This document shows positions 1 through 8,060 of a stretch of DNA of 40,893 nucleotides, piece by piece. Numbering within the stretch: position 1 is the stretch's first letter; every line of letters begins with the position of its first letter. The stretch is from an uncultured Bacteroidota bacterium (GTDB lineage Bacteria; Bacteroidota; Bacteroidia; Bacteroidales; F082). The position numbers and the translations under genes were made by a program. The stretch spans positions 1 to 40,893 of the forward strand of contig UQNO01000019.1 of NCBI GenBank assembly GCA_900542475.1. The letters run 5' to 3'. The notes under the pieces were generated by a model that was not told the origin of the DNA, ran no database searches, and saw nothing but the letters and a program-made list of their open reading frames with translations.

Positions 1-755
1 TTTCATGTAAAAAAGACGGAGCCTCGACGGATTTTCCTCAAGGCGCAATAAACAGACTGTTTTCTGTTAGTGATTCCAAACAAGTCTATTTTTCCAAAGG
101 GAATCTGCAATACCAGGCCTCGACAGACACCTGGCGTTTCGCCGAGAACCAATGGGATTGCGTAGGCAAGGACAATTCAAATATTTCCCCGAACTACAGC
201 GGCTGGATAGACCTGTTCGGCTGGGGTACCGGCGACAACCCCACCAAAAGTTCCATATACCACTCCGACTACGGCAGTTTTAACGACTGGGGTGCCAACA
301 AGATATCAAACGGCGGCGGCATGACTTGGCGCACTCTGACAATAGGCGAGTGGGCGTATGTGTTCGATAAGAGAAACACGACGTCGGGAATAAGGTACGC
401 GAAAGCGCGAGTCAACGGAGTGAACGGCGTGATACTGCTGCCCGACGACTGGAGCGGTGCCTACAATCTTAAAAACACCAACGAATATGATGCAAGTTTC
501 AGCGGCAACCAAATCTCCGCGACAAACTGGGCCTCCAAGTTCGAAGCCAACGGGGCGGTCTTCCTGCCTGCTGCGGGCTACCGTTACGGGACGGATGTCA
601 GCAACGTCGGTTTCTACGGCAACTACTGGTCGGCTACGTACTACGGTGGTGTCGGCGCGTACTACGTGGACTTCTACGATTCGGACTTGCGTGCGGAGGG
701 TTGGGGCCACCGCGGATTCGGTTGGAGTGTGCGCCTCGTCTCTCCTGCCAAGTAG
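1..755 (+). CDS. Partial lipoprotein with C-type-lectin-like C-terminal domain
   Basis: The reading frame is open from base 3 and continues upstream of the window. The first visible residues are S-C-K-K-D, which look like the end of a lipobox and its acylated cysteine, so only the signal peptide is probably missing. A segment reading VYFSKGNLQYQ and WRFAENQWD follows, then NGVNGVILLPDDW, FLPAAGYRYGT and a Trp/Tyr/Gly-rich end, GNYWSAT to GWSVRLVSPAK. This pattern is shared by secreted paralogous proteins of Bacteroidota and Fibrobacter and resembles the formylglycine-enzyme/C-type-lectin fold. The likely place is the outer surface; the ligand is unknown. A palindrome starts on the last base of the stop codon. 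Confidence 0.7.
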   Translation, partial: SCKKDGASTDFPQGAINRLFSVSDSKQVYFSKGNLQYQASTDTWRFAENQWDCVGKDNSNISPNYSGWIDLFGWGTGDNPTKSSIYHSDYGSFNDWGANKISNGGGMTWRTLTIGEWAYVFDKRNTTSGIRYAKARVNGVNGVILLPDDWSGAYNLKNTNEYDASFSGNQISATNWASKFEANGAVFLPAAGYRYGTDVSNVGFYGNYWSATYYGGVGAYYVDFYDSDLRAEGWGHRGFGWSVRLVSPAK

Positions 756-776
756 AGACGGATAAAAATCCGTCTC
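755..776. repeat. Palindromic hairpin after the lipoprotein gene
   Basis: A perfect 9-bp stem (gagacggat at 755-763, atccgtctc at 768-776) with an AAAA loop begins on the last base of the stop codon. No T-run follows, so it is a weak terminator at best. Its GAGACG/CGTCTC arms recur in hairpins at 29862-29885 and 39453-39480. Confidence 0.6.
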
Positions 777-783
777 CACAACC

Positions 784-993
784 CCTGCCTTACCGCCCTT
801 AATGCCCTTACCGCCCTTAATGCCCTTACCGCCCTTAACGCCCTTAACGCCCTTAACGCCCTTAACGCCCTTAATGCCCTTAACGCCCTTAATGCCCTTA
901 ACGCCCTTAATGCCCTTAACGCCCCTAACGCCCTTAATGCCTCTAACGCCCTTAATGCCCTTAACGCCTTAATGCCCTTAACGCCCTTAACGC
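784..993. repeat. 9-bp tandem repeat array, unit cccttaacg / cccttaatg
   Basis: About 23 head-to-tail copies of a 9-mer vary mainly at one position (cccttaacg, cccttaatg, cccttaccg); one unit has lost a base near 967 and a few carry substitutions. The period is a multiple of three, so long open frames run through it. The minus-strand frame reads as Ala-Leu-Arg repeats and is not taken as a gene. The array lies between the lipoprotein hairpin and a terminator. Confidence 0.9.
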
Positions 994-1056
994 AGCCGCT
1001 AAAGGTAGTTAAGGCAAATGCTGTCATTCCGAGTGCGCAGTGAAGACTGTAAACCA

Positions 1057-1103
1057 AACTGTGCCATTCTACAACTCTGTTGGCTTGGCACAGTTTTTTT
1101 TAA
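1057..1103 (+). terminator. Rho-independent terminator
   Basis: A 10-bp perfect stem (aactgtgcca at 1057-1066, tggcacagtt at 1086-1095) has a 19-nt loop and runs into a T-tract on the plus strand. It probably ends the transcript of the first lipoprotein gene, downstream of the 9-bp repeat array. Confidence 0.7.
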
Positions 1104-1222
1104 AAAAATATTTTTCGCATTGATAAAAATCGTAATATTGCATTCGATTTTGATTTAAAATCAAAAGTGCTACACAATATTTTAAAGTAAAATATAAAGT
1201 GAGAAGTAAACGATAAATCGAT

Positions 1223-2360
1223 ATGTTAAAGCGTATATTGCAGATTAAGAATGAGTTAGGAAGAAGTATATTTCTTTTCGGAGCTCGTCAGACAGGAAAA
1301 TCAACGGCTTTGCGCCAACAGTTGTCTGATGCTATTTATATCGATCTACTTGACACCCAAATAAAGAATCGTTTTAGCCGTAATCCAGGTGTTCTTTACG
1401 AGATGCTTCAAGACAAGCCTCAAGATACTCTTGTTGTTATTGATGAAATACCTGAAGTGCCCGAATTGCTCAATGAGGTGCATCGGTTGATTTCGGAGAA
1501 AAATCTCATTTTTATTCTTTGCAGTTCAAGTGCAAGAAAACTTAAGCGCAAGGGACACAATACTCTTGGCGGTCGCGCATTTCCAGTGTATTTATATCCT
1601 TTTGTGAGTGCTGAGATTTCCGGGTTTCGACATTGATAAAGCTGTGAATTTTGGAATGATTCCGTCGCATTACCTATCAAAGAATCCTTCACGTAATTTG
1701 GCGGCGTATATTGATGTTTATCTGAAAGAGGAAATAAAGGAAGGGTCTTTGGTGCGGAATCTCAACACATTTCAGAGATTTTTGGAAGTCGCCGCACTCA
1801 CCGACGGCGAGATGATTAATAACAATAACATTGCTCAGGACTGCTGGGTGAGTGCAACGACTGTAAATTCTTATTTTGATATATTGGAAGACACTTTGAT
1901 TGGTTACCGCATCCCGGCTTTCCGTAAGGTGATGAAGCGGCGTTTGATGCAGGCTCCGAAGTTCTATTATTTCGATATCGGTGTGGCAAATCATCTTTTG
2001 CACCGCAAAGAGCTTGTTAGGGGAACGCCTGAATATGGCCATGCTTTCGAACATCTTGTGATTCAGGAGATTTATGCATGGCTGCATTACACTCATTCTG
2101 AAGAGGAGCTTTCATACTGGCGCACTTACACCGGCATGGAAGTCGATGTTATTATTGGCGATGCGAGGGTTGCAGTTGAAATAAAATCGGTCGAGGAAGT
2201 CATGCCCAAGCACCTTAAAGGTTTGAAAGCCTTTGGCGAGGAACATCCGCAAAGTCGGAAAATAATTGTTTCCTTTGACAAGATAAACCGTCGCATAGGA
2301 GATATTGAAAGCCTCTACGTGATGGATTTCTTTAAGGAAATGTGGGATAAAGGATTATGA
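1223..2360 (+). pseudogene. AAA ATPase with DUF4143 domain, frameshifted
   Basis: Two overlapping reading frames make one family member of about 378 residues. The N-terminal part (1223 to about 1620) has a Walker A motif GARQTGKST and a Walker B-like LVVIDEIPE. The C-terminal part (from about 1615) has DUF4143 features and a nuclease-like VDVIIGD...VAVEIKS segment near its end. The frame changes at a GGG run near 1621: removing one G joins SAEIS to GFDIDKAVNFG, as expected in intact relatives. The total of 1138 nt is exactly one base over a whole number of codons. These proteins are common in accessory regions and their role is poorly defined; some have been proposed as antitoxin-like or DNA-associated. 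The shift may be real or an assembly error. Confidence 0.8.
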
Positions 2361-2371
2361 ATAAAATCATC

Positions 2372-2827
2372 ATGAAAAAACATCGCATTCTTTTCATCTG
2401 CCATGGCAATATCTGCCGAAGCCCGATGGCGGAGTTTATTTTTAAAGATATGGTCGAGAAGGCTGGAATGGCAAAGGAGTTTGAGATTGCATCGGCAGCG
2501 ACATCGACCGAGGAGATAGGGAATGACATTTATCCGCTAGCGAGAAGGATTTTAACTCAAAAAGGTATAAAATTCAATTCTCGGCAGGCAAGGCAAATCA
2601 CCAGAAAAGACTATGATTATTACGATTTCATCATCGCAATGGACGATAATAATCTGCGAAATCTAAAACGCCTTCTCGGTGAGGATACAGAGCATAAAAT
2701 CTCTCTCATGATGGACTACGCCGGAAAGCATCGCGATGTCGCCGACCCTTGGTACACCGGGGATTTCGAGACGACGTTCAGGGATATCACCGAGGGATGT
2801 AAGGCGTTTTTGAAAACGTTATTATAA
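2372..2827 (+). CDS. Low-molecular-weight protein-tyrosine-phosphatase
   Basis: This 151-residue cytoplasmic phosphatase removes phosphate from phosphotyrosine. The P-loop CHGNICRS near the N-terminus gives the C-X5-R-S signature (nucleophile about C10, Arg about 16), and the general acid lies in ADPWYTG near the C-terminus. Length is typical of the family. I start at the ATG at 2372 (MKKHRILFICHGN); an ATG at 2357 adds five residues and overlaps the preceding stop. Such phosphatases often sit with capsule genes, but none are nearby. A repeat array begins 8 bases after the stop. Confidence 0.9.
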   Translation: MKKHRILFICHGNICRSPMAEFIFKDMVEKAGMAKEFEIASAATSTEEIGNDIYPLARRILTQKGIKFNSRQARQITRKDYDYYDFIIAMDDNNLRNLKRLLGEDTEHKISLMMDYAGKHRDVADPWYTGDFETTFRDITEGCKAFLKTLL

Positions 2828-2835
2828 TAAGATGA

Positions 2836-3225
2836 GATTTCTCCACTTCGCTCCACTTCGTTCCGCTCCGGTCGAAATGACGGGTTGACATGTACTCCGT
2901 CGTTCCGAGCATGTAACTCCGTCATTTCGAGTATATAACTCCGTCATTTCGAGCTTGTCGAGAAATCTACAGCTATCGAGTGTCCATGGACTTTCGTTAG
3001 TCGTAGATTTCTCCACTTCGCTCCACTTCGTTCCGCTCCGGTCGAAATGACGGGTTGACATGTACTCCGTCGTTCCGAGCATGTAACTCCGTCATTTCGA
3101 GTATATAACTCCGTCATTTCGAGCTTGTCGAGAAATCTCCTGCAACCGAGTGCTCATGGACTTTCGTTGGTCGTAGATTTCTCCACTTCGCTCCACTTCG
3201 TTCCGCTTCGGTCGAAATGACGGCT
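2836..3225. repeat. Palindromic repeat array, 170-bp period
   Basis: Two nearly identical 170-bp units (2836-3005, 3006-3175) and a partial third (3176-3225) each start gatttctccacttcgctcc. A unit has one arm ending tcgaaatgacgg, a spacer with several copies of ccgtcatttcgag, and an opposing arm tcatttcgagcttgtcgaga that can pair with the first. The units differ mostly in the linker (acagctatcgag versus cctgcaaccgag). The same element occurs at 8354, 10134, 22945-24505 and 32229. The array lies just after the phosphatase stop. From 3226 to 3364 I see only low-complexity sequence and a small gccc-gtaa-gggc hairpin at 3304-3315. Confidence 0.9.
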
Positions 3226-3364
3226 TGAATGCTTTCGTTTCGAGCTTATTTTTGCCCTTGACTCTTGGTTGCTTTTTTGTCAAGAAAAAAAGTAACATAT
3301 ACCGCCCGTAAGGGCATCGAAAATTAATTTTTCAGAAAAATGTCGCGCGTATTGATAAAAGTTG

Positions 3365-3372
3365 TATTTTTG
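3365..3372 (+). promoter_or_regulatory. Probable promoter -7 box for rplU
   Basis: tatttttg matches the Bacteroidota -7 consensus TAnnTTTG and lies 36 bases before the rplU start. I see no good TTTG -33 box at the usual spacing, so the call rests on the -7 box and its place. Confidence 0.45.
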
Positions 3373-3407
3373 CAGTCCGAAAAAAATTAAAAAATAAATA
3401 CAAATTA

Positions 3408-3719
3408 ATGTACGCAATCGTAGAAATAGCAGGGCAGCAGTTCAAGGTGAGCAAGGGCGACGAAGTCTATTGCAACCGTTTGAGCGGCGATGTCGATAGC
3501 CCCATCAGCTTCGACAAGGTGTTGTTGATTGACAATGACGGCAACACAAGGGTTGGCACCCCCGTCCTCGAAGGTGCCAAGGTAGATGCCACAATTATCA
3601 AGCATTTGAGAGCAGACAAGGTTCTTGTTTTCAAGAAGAAAAGAAGAAAAGGATACCAGACTCTCAACGGCCACCGTCAGGATTTGAGCAAGGTGCGCAT
3701 TGAAAACATCACTGAATAA
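3408..3719 (+). CDS. rplU: 50S ribosomal protein L21
   Basis: This 103-residue protein of the large ribosomal subunit binds 23S rRNA. The start MYAIVEIAGQQFKVSKGDEV and the basic stretch FKKKRRKGYQTLNGHRQ are diagnostic of L21, and the length is normal. It is followed after 24 bases by rpmA, the usual pairing. The two probably form a short operon from the promoter near 3365 to the terminator at 4062-4107. Confidence 0.98.
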   Translation: MYAIVEIAGQQFKVSKGDEVYCNRLSGDVDSPISFDKVLLIDNDGNTRVGTPVLEGAKVDATIIKHLRADKVLVFKKKRRKGYQTLNGHRQDLSKVRIENITE

Positions 3720-3743
3720 TAAACCGAAAAAATTTAAAGAATT

Positions 3744-4016
3744 ATGGCACACAAGAAAGGCGTTGGTAGTTCCGAAAACGGTCGTGAATCGCATAGCAAA
3801 CGACTCGGAGTCAAGGTTTTCGGTGGACAAGCAGTCATCGCAGGCAACATCATCGTTCGTCAGCGCGGCACACGGCATTATCCGGGTGACAATGTAGGCA
3901 TGGGCAAAGACCATACTTTGTTCGCTCTTACAGACGGCATCGTGGAATTTCAGAAGAAAAGAGAAAATCGTTCATACGTTAATGTCGTTCCCGTAAAAGG
4001 CGAAGTGACAGAGTAA
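3744..4016 (+). CDS. rpmA: 50S ribosomal protein L27
   Basis: This 90-residue large-subunit protein reaches toward the peptidyl-transferase centre with its N-terminus. It begins directly with MAHKKGVGSSENGRESHSKR, so there is no N-terminal extension of the kind cleaved in Firmicutes. The conserved GNIIVRQRGTRHYPG and VGMGKDHTLFAL segments are present. It is second in the rplU-rpmA unit and is followed by a strong terminator. Confidence 0.98.
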   Translation: MAHKKGVGSSENGRESHSKRLGVKVFGGQAVIAGNIIVRQRGTRHYPGDNVGMGKDHTLFALTDGIVEFQKKRENRSYVNVVPVKGEVTE

Positions 4017-4061
4017 ACGTATGGGTGAATAGTGTTCGCCCGTAATTGGAAGCGAACAGAA

Positions 4062-4107
4062 AACAATGTGGGGACATGATATTTGATGTCCCCACATTGT
4101 TTTTGTC
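4062..4107 (+). terminator. Rho-independent terminator of rplU-rpmA
   Basis: A perfect 16-bp stem (aacaatgtggggacat at 4062-4077, atgtccccacattgtt at 4086-4101) has an 8-nt loop and runs directly into T residues. It lies 45 bases after the rpmA stop. Confidence 0.92.
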
Positions 4108-4175
4108 ATTTTTTATTGTGTTGTCGGCGGAGTCCATCCGGCGTTTGTTTTCCAATCGTTGTAATTCGACTCGAC

Positions 4176-4388
4176 TTAACCCAAATCGGTCATTGGGATT
4201 TGACTTTAAATCTCACAAAAGAAGAGTATGAGCTGAAGAAATACGACAAGGATACATATATGAACAATCTCTCGATGTGCTTCAAAAACAATGAATACAT
4301 CAGGCTTCGCTTTGCAAAGACAGAGTTTACAATGGCTGGCAACACCGAGAATATGTATGGTCTCGGAGTGCGTCAAGAGTGTTTTTAG
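4176..4388 (+). pseudogene. Remnant of an unidentified coding sequence
   Basis: The plus frame to the stop at 4386-4388 encodes about 70 residues that look like protein rather than a random frame: HWDLTLNLTKEEYELKK, then NNLSMCFKNNEYIRLRF and NMYGLGVRQECF. There is no convincing start, ribosome site or promoter; a longer open frame from 4083 runs back through the rpmA terminator and is not believable as a gene. It is best read as an internal piece of a larger decayed gene. It vaguely recalls C-terminal regions of some large Bacteroidota lipoproteins, but I cannot name the family. Confidence 0.4.
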
Positions 4389-4450
4389 TGTATGTTTATG
4401 GATAAATTAATGAATATGAGCGATGTGAGGTTTAATTAAAGAATTTTTAT

Positions 4451-4458
4451 TATTTTTG
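4451..4458 (+). promoter_or_regulatory. Probable promoter -7 box for the serS operon
   Basis: tatttttg matches TAnnTTTG and lies 19 bases before the serS start codon. This implies a very short 5' leader. No clear -33 TTTG is seen in the AT-rich sequence upstream. Confidence 0.45.
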
Positions 4459-4477
4459 CAAGTTAATTTTCACAACC

Positions 4478-5749
4478 ATGTTAACGATACCTTATATTAG
4501 AGAACATAAAGACGAGTGTATCAACCGTTTGAGTATCAAGAACTTCTCTCGGTTTGAGCTCCTTGACGAGATTTTGGCTCTTGATGATGAGCGCCGCAAG
4601 ACACAACAAGAAAACGACGAGGCTTTGGCAGAGGCGAATAATATTGCGCGTCAGGTTGGCGACCTCTGCAAGCAGGGGAAGGCTTCCGAGGCTGCGCCGT
4701 TAAAGGCTCGCGTGGCTGAACTGAAAGAATTCACCAAAATGAAAAGCGAGCGTCTTGAAGAGCTTAAGACTTTGATTCAGAGCAAGTTGGTGGAGATTCC
4801 CAATACTCCGCATCCGATGGTGCCGCGTGGCAAGACAGCCGCCGACAACCTCGTGGTGAGCGAAGAAGGCAAGCAGCCGGACATTCCGAAGAACGCACTC
4901 CCGCACTGGGAGCTTCTCAACAAGTACAAGCTCGCTGATTTTGAGCTCGGCAACAAGGTCACAGGCGCCGGATTTCCGTTCTATACAGGTCAAGGCGCGC
5001 GTCTGCAACGCGCTCTCGTCAACTTCTTCCTCGACGAGGCGGTGAAAGACGGCTATTACGAGGTGCAGCCGCCTATCGTCGTCAACGAGGCTTCGGCGTA
5101 TGCAACAGGACAGCTCCCCGACAAAGAGGCCCAGATGTACGCGGTGCCGCTCGACAAGATGTACATGATTCCGACGGCGGAGGTGCCGGTGACTAATATT
5201 TTCCGCGACGTGATTGTTCATGAAAACGAACTTCCCATCAAGCGCGTGGCTTATTCCAACTGCTTCCGTCGCGAGGCAGGCTCATGGGGTAAGAACGTGC
5301 GTGGATTGAACCGCCTGCACCAATTCGACAAGGTCGAAATCGTGGAAATCGCACATCCCGACAACTCGTACGAGCGTCTCGAGGCGATGAAGGAACATGT
5401 GACCGGATTGCTTCGCAAGCTTGAACTTCCTTTTCGTGTGCTGCGCCTCTGTGGCGGCGACATGAGCTGGACATCGGCAATGACATACGATTACGAGGTG
5501 TGGTCGGCAGCACAACAACTCTGGCTCGAAGTGAGCTCGGTGTCATGCTTCGAAACATTCCAGTCGAACCGTATGAAACTGAGGTTCAAAGACAAAGACG
5601 GCAACATACGTTTGGCGCATACACTCAACGGCAGTGCACTCGCTCTACCAAGAATCGTGGCGGCATTGCTCGAAAACAATCAGACAGAAAACGGTATTTT
5701 AATCCCTAAAGCACTTCAACCATACACAGGCTTTGAAATTATTAAGTAA
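4478..5749 (+). CDS. serS: Serine--tRNA ligase
   Basis: This 423-residue cytoplasmic class II synthetase charges tRNA-Ser and tRNA-Sec with serine. The N-terminal residues 1-110 form the Lys/Glu-rich coiled-coil arm that holds the tRNA long variable arm. The catalytic core follows: TAEVPVTN, motif 2 FRREAGSWGKNVRGLNRLHQF, and motif 3 LNGSALALPRIVAALLENNQ near the C-terminus. Length is normal. It is the first gene of a four-gene run; the next frame overlaps its last 17 bases. Confidence 0.98.
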   Translation: MLTIPYIREHKDECINRLSIKNFSRFELLDEILALDDERRKTQQENDEALAEANNIARQVGDLCKQGKASEAAPLKARVAELKEFTKMKSERLEELKTLIQSKLVEIPNTPHPMVPRGKTAADNLVVSEEGKQPDIPKNALPHWELLNKYKLADFELGNKVTGAGFPFYTGQGARLQRALVNFFLDEAVKDGYYEVQPPIVVNEASAYATGQLPDKEAQMYAVPLDKMYMIPTAEVPVTNIFRDVIVHENELPIKRVAYSNCFRREAGSWGKNVRGLNRLHQFDKVEIVEIAHPDNSYERLEAMKEHVTGLLRKLELPFRVLRLCGGDMSWTSAMTYDYEVWSAAQQLWLEVSSVSCFETFQSNRMKLRFKDKDGNIRLAHTLNGSALALPRIVAALLENNQTENGILIPKALQPYTGFEIIK

Positions 5750-6206
5750 AATATTGACAATCATAGGTTTGATGGCGATGACGGCTTGCTCGTCCAATCC
5801 TTCGTCAAAGCAAATCGACTCGATGCTGAAACGCATTGATGTGGTGGAGCGTCAAGTGAAAACACTTTATAATCAAGATTTTAACTATTTAGTTGATGAA
5901 TATAAAGCACTTGACACAACCATAGCGATGACCAAAGACATCAAACAGGAGATGGAACTATTGCAGGCGTATCTGCAACAGTTTGAAAATCAGAGAGTTA
6001 TCATAAACAAGGCGGCTGAATATTCAAGAAAACAGCTCTCCGACTTGCAAAGTGATGTGAAAAAACATCTATATGATGAGAAAACCACATCGAAATATAT
6101 TCAAGACGAGGAGGCGGAGCTCTGCATGATGGAGGCTCAAATCAAGTATTTTCAAGAAAAATTCGACGCACAGAAAAAAGTCGTGAAACAACTGAGGAAG
6201 GAGTGA
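5733..6206 (+). CDS. Small coiled-coil lipoprotein
   Basis: This 157-residue predicted lipoprotein has a signal peptide and lipobox: MKLLSKILTIIGLMAMTAC, with Cys19 as acylation site, then SSNPSS. The rest is charged and helical, with heptad-like spacing (SMLKRIDVVERQVKTLY, QYLQ-type segments, QIKYFQEKFDAQKKVVKQLR), which suggests a coiled coil in the periplasm. The start is a TTG inside the end of serS (17-nt overlap); no ATG gives a usable signal peptide, so translation is probably coupled to serS. I do not recognise a named family. Four bases separate it from the TPR protein, so a shared envelope role is possible. Confidence 0.75.
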   Translation: MKLLSKILTIIGLMAMTACSSNPSSKQIDSMLKRIDVVERQVKTLYNQDFNYLVDEYKALDTTIAMTKDIKQEMELLQAYLQQFENQRVIINKAAEYSRKQLSDLQSDVKKHLYDEKTTSKYIQDEEAELCMMEAQIKYFQEKFDAQKKVVKQLRKE

Positions 6207-6210
6207 CATT

Positions 6211-8055
6211 ATGAAGTCGCTGCGTTTTCCCAGGTTTTTCACAATGATTATAATATGCTTCGTTGTCTCTTTGCAAAGCATTGACGCTCAAAACGTTAAC
6301 AACCAACGTCAACTTGATGAGAAGATAGCGCGCGAGTTTTATTACAAAAAAGACTACGAAAAAGCACGCGATATCTACAAAAATCTTTACGATACCTTCG
6401 GACAAATGCAGTATTTCAATCAATATACTGATTGTCTGGTACTTACAGGCGACTACGAGGAGGCGGAGAGGGCTTACAAGGCTTTTCTTAAGAAAAATCC
6501 TAAAAACTGGAAGTCGCACGTCGATTTGGCATACGTTTATTCTCAACAAGGAGAAAACGACAAGGCCGTGAAGTACCTGAATAAAGTTCTTAAAGACGTT
6601 CCTGATACGAAAAACGCTATTGTCGAAGTTACTAACTTGTTGAGAAACAGGAGATTCAACGAGATGGCAATCTCTTTGTTCGACAGAGGCGCTGCCAATC
6701 CGAACATCAATTACAAGTTTAATCTTGAAAAAGCGTACGCATATAACTCAATGCTCGACTTCGAGAACGCGACGGAGTGTTATCTGCTGTATTTAAAGGA
6801 GAAGCCGGAACAGTATGAGATGGTGAAAAACCGTCTTCGCGTGATGATGATGTACGACCTAAACGGAAATGTTGACGAGATAATTCGTATGGCACTGCTT
6901 CGCAAGACCCAGGAAGACCCCGGAAACGACGAGTTTTCATCATTGTTGATGTGGTATTCGCTTCAACAGCAAGATTATGAGTTGGCTCTTGCGCAGTTAA
7001 AGGCTCTTGACCGACGTGGCGATGGAAATTATGAGAGAGACTTGATTTATGTGGCCCAGATTGCCGCCGATAACAGGCAATACGACATCGCTGTCGATGC
7101 TTACGACTATATCTTGAAAAAGTCGGACGAGGGTGTTTATTATGTACAGGCAACCGTCGGATTTATCAAGAACAGTCACGAGAAGGCTGTTGCGGAAGGC
7201 AATCACGACAAGAAATTTCACGAGAAACTGTCGGCGGATATCGACAATGCTCTCGAAAAAATTGGTTTTTCGGGCGATATGATGCCGTTGGTGCTGACCC
7301 AGGCCGATATTCTGGCTTTTGAGTTGCATCGTTATGACGATGCCAAGTCGCTGCTCAACAATGTGTTGGAGAAGAATATGTCGCTCAAAAACAAAGCGGA
7401 GCTGAAGATGAAGCTCGCTGACATTTATTTGTTGACAGACGAGGTGTGGGAGGCGACGCTGCTGTATTCCCAAGTGGAAAAGTCGATGAAAAACGAGCCG
7501 ATAGCCCACGAGGCAAGGTTTAAGAACGCACAACTGCGTTATTTTATCGGGGAGTTTGAATGGGCAAATGCAATACTGAAAATATTGAAATCCGCCACCT
7601 CCAAGTTGGTGGCAAACGATGCGATGTCGCTTTCGTTGACGATAAGCGATAACTTGGAATATGACACTGTTGGATTAAAACGGCTCGCCAAAGCTGATTA
7701 TTACATATATCAACATCGCTATGAACTTGCTAATCAGATGCTTGACTCGGTGGTGACATATAATCCCAATGAGGTGAGTCTGCCTATGGCGTTTTACAAA
7801 AAAGCAATTATTGCAGTCAATGAAGGAGATTACAACCTTGCCGACAGTCTTTACAAGCGTGTTTACGAAGGCTATGCCGACAGTCACATCGCTGACGAAG
7901 CATTGATGGAAGACGCACTACTGCTTGAGAATCAATTGAATAGAAAAGACGACGCTATGCTTTGTTATTCCAAACTGTTCGATGATTACACCGCCAGCGT
8001 TTATGTGGCGCAAGCCAGAAAGAGTTACCGCCGATTGCGCGACGAAATAAAATAA
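6211..8055 (+). CDS. Secreted tetratricopeptide-repeat protein
   Basis: A 614-residue protein has an N-terminal signal peptide (about residues 1-27, ending SLQSIDAQ). It is filled with TPR-like helical hairpins, for example KDYEKARDIYKNLYDTFGQ, GDYEEAERAYKAFLKKNP, GENDKAVKYLNKVLKDVP, and near the C-terminus GDYNLADSLYKRVYEGYAD. TPR scaffolds bind partner proteins. This one should work in the periplasm or at the outer membrane. It lies between a lipoprotein and rsmA with 4-5-base gaps, so it is in the same transcript. No catalytic domain is visible. Confidence 0.85.
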   Translation: MKSLRFPRFFTMIIICFVVSLQSIDAQNVNNQRQLDEKIAREFYYKKDYEKARDIYKNLYDTFGQMQYFNQYTDCLVLTGDYEEAERAYKAFLKKNPKNWKSHVDLAYVYSQQGENDKAVKYLNKVLKDVPDTKNAIVEVTNLLRNRRFNEMAISLFDRGAANPNINYKFNLEKAYAYNSMLDFENATECYLLYLKEKPEQYEMVKNRLRVMMMYDLNGNVDEIIRMALLRKTQEDPGNDEFSSLLMWYSLQQQDYELALAQLKALDRRGDGNYERDLIYVAQIAADNRQYDIAVDAYDYILKKSDEGVYYVQATVGFIKNSHEKAVAEGNHDKKFHEKLSADIDNALEKIGFSGDMMPLVLTQADILAFELHRYDDAKSLLNNVLEKNMSLKNKAELKMKLADIYLLTDEVWEATLLYSQVEKSMKNEPIAHEARFKNAQLRYFIGEFEWANAILKILKSATSKLVANDAMSLSLTISDNLEYDTVGLKRLAKADYYIYQHRYELANQMLDSVVTYNPNEVSLPMAFYKKAIIAVNEGDYNLADSLYKRVYEGYADSHIADEALMEDALLLENQLNRKDDAMLCYSKLFDDYTASVYVAQARKSYRRLRDEIK

Positions 8056-8060
8056 TTATT

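Noticed and set aside
674..1057. A minus-strand protein of Ala-Leu-Arg repeats
   Set aside because: It is only the 9-bp tandem repeat read in one frame. The period of nine leaves every frame open.
1148..1166. An operator palindrome (ttttgattt-a-aaatcaaaa) before the AAA ATPase gene
   Set aside because: The palindrome is real, but it is made only of A/T-rich sequence in an A/T-rich gap, with no clear promoter beside it. It is too weak to call a regulator site.
4046..4231. A short plus-strand gene after rpmA
   Set aside because: It runs through the rpmA terminator hairpin and has no coding character before about 4176.
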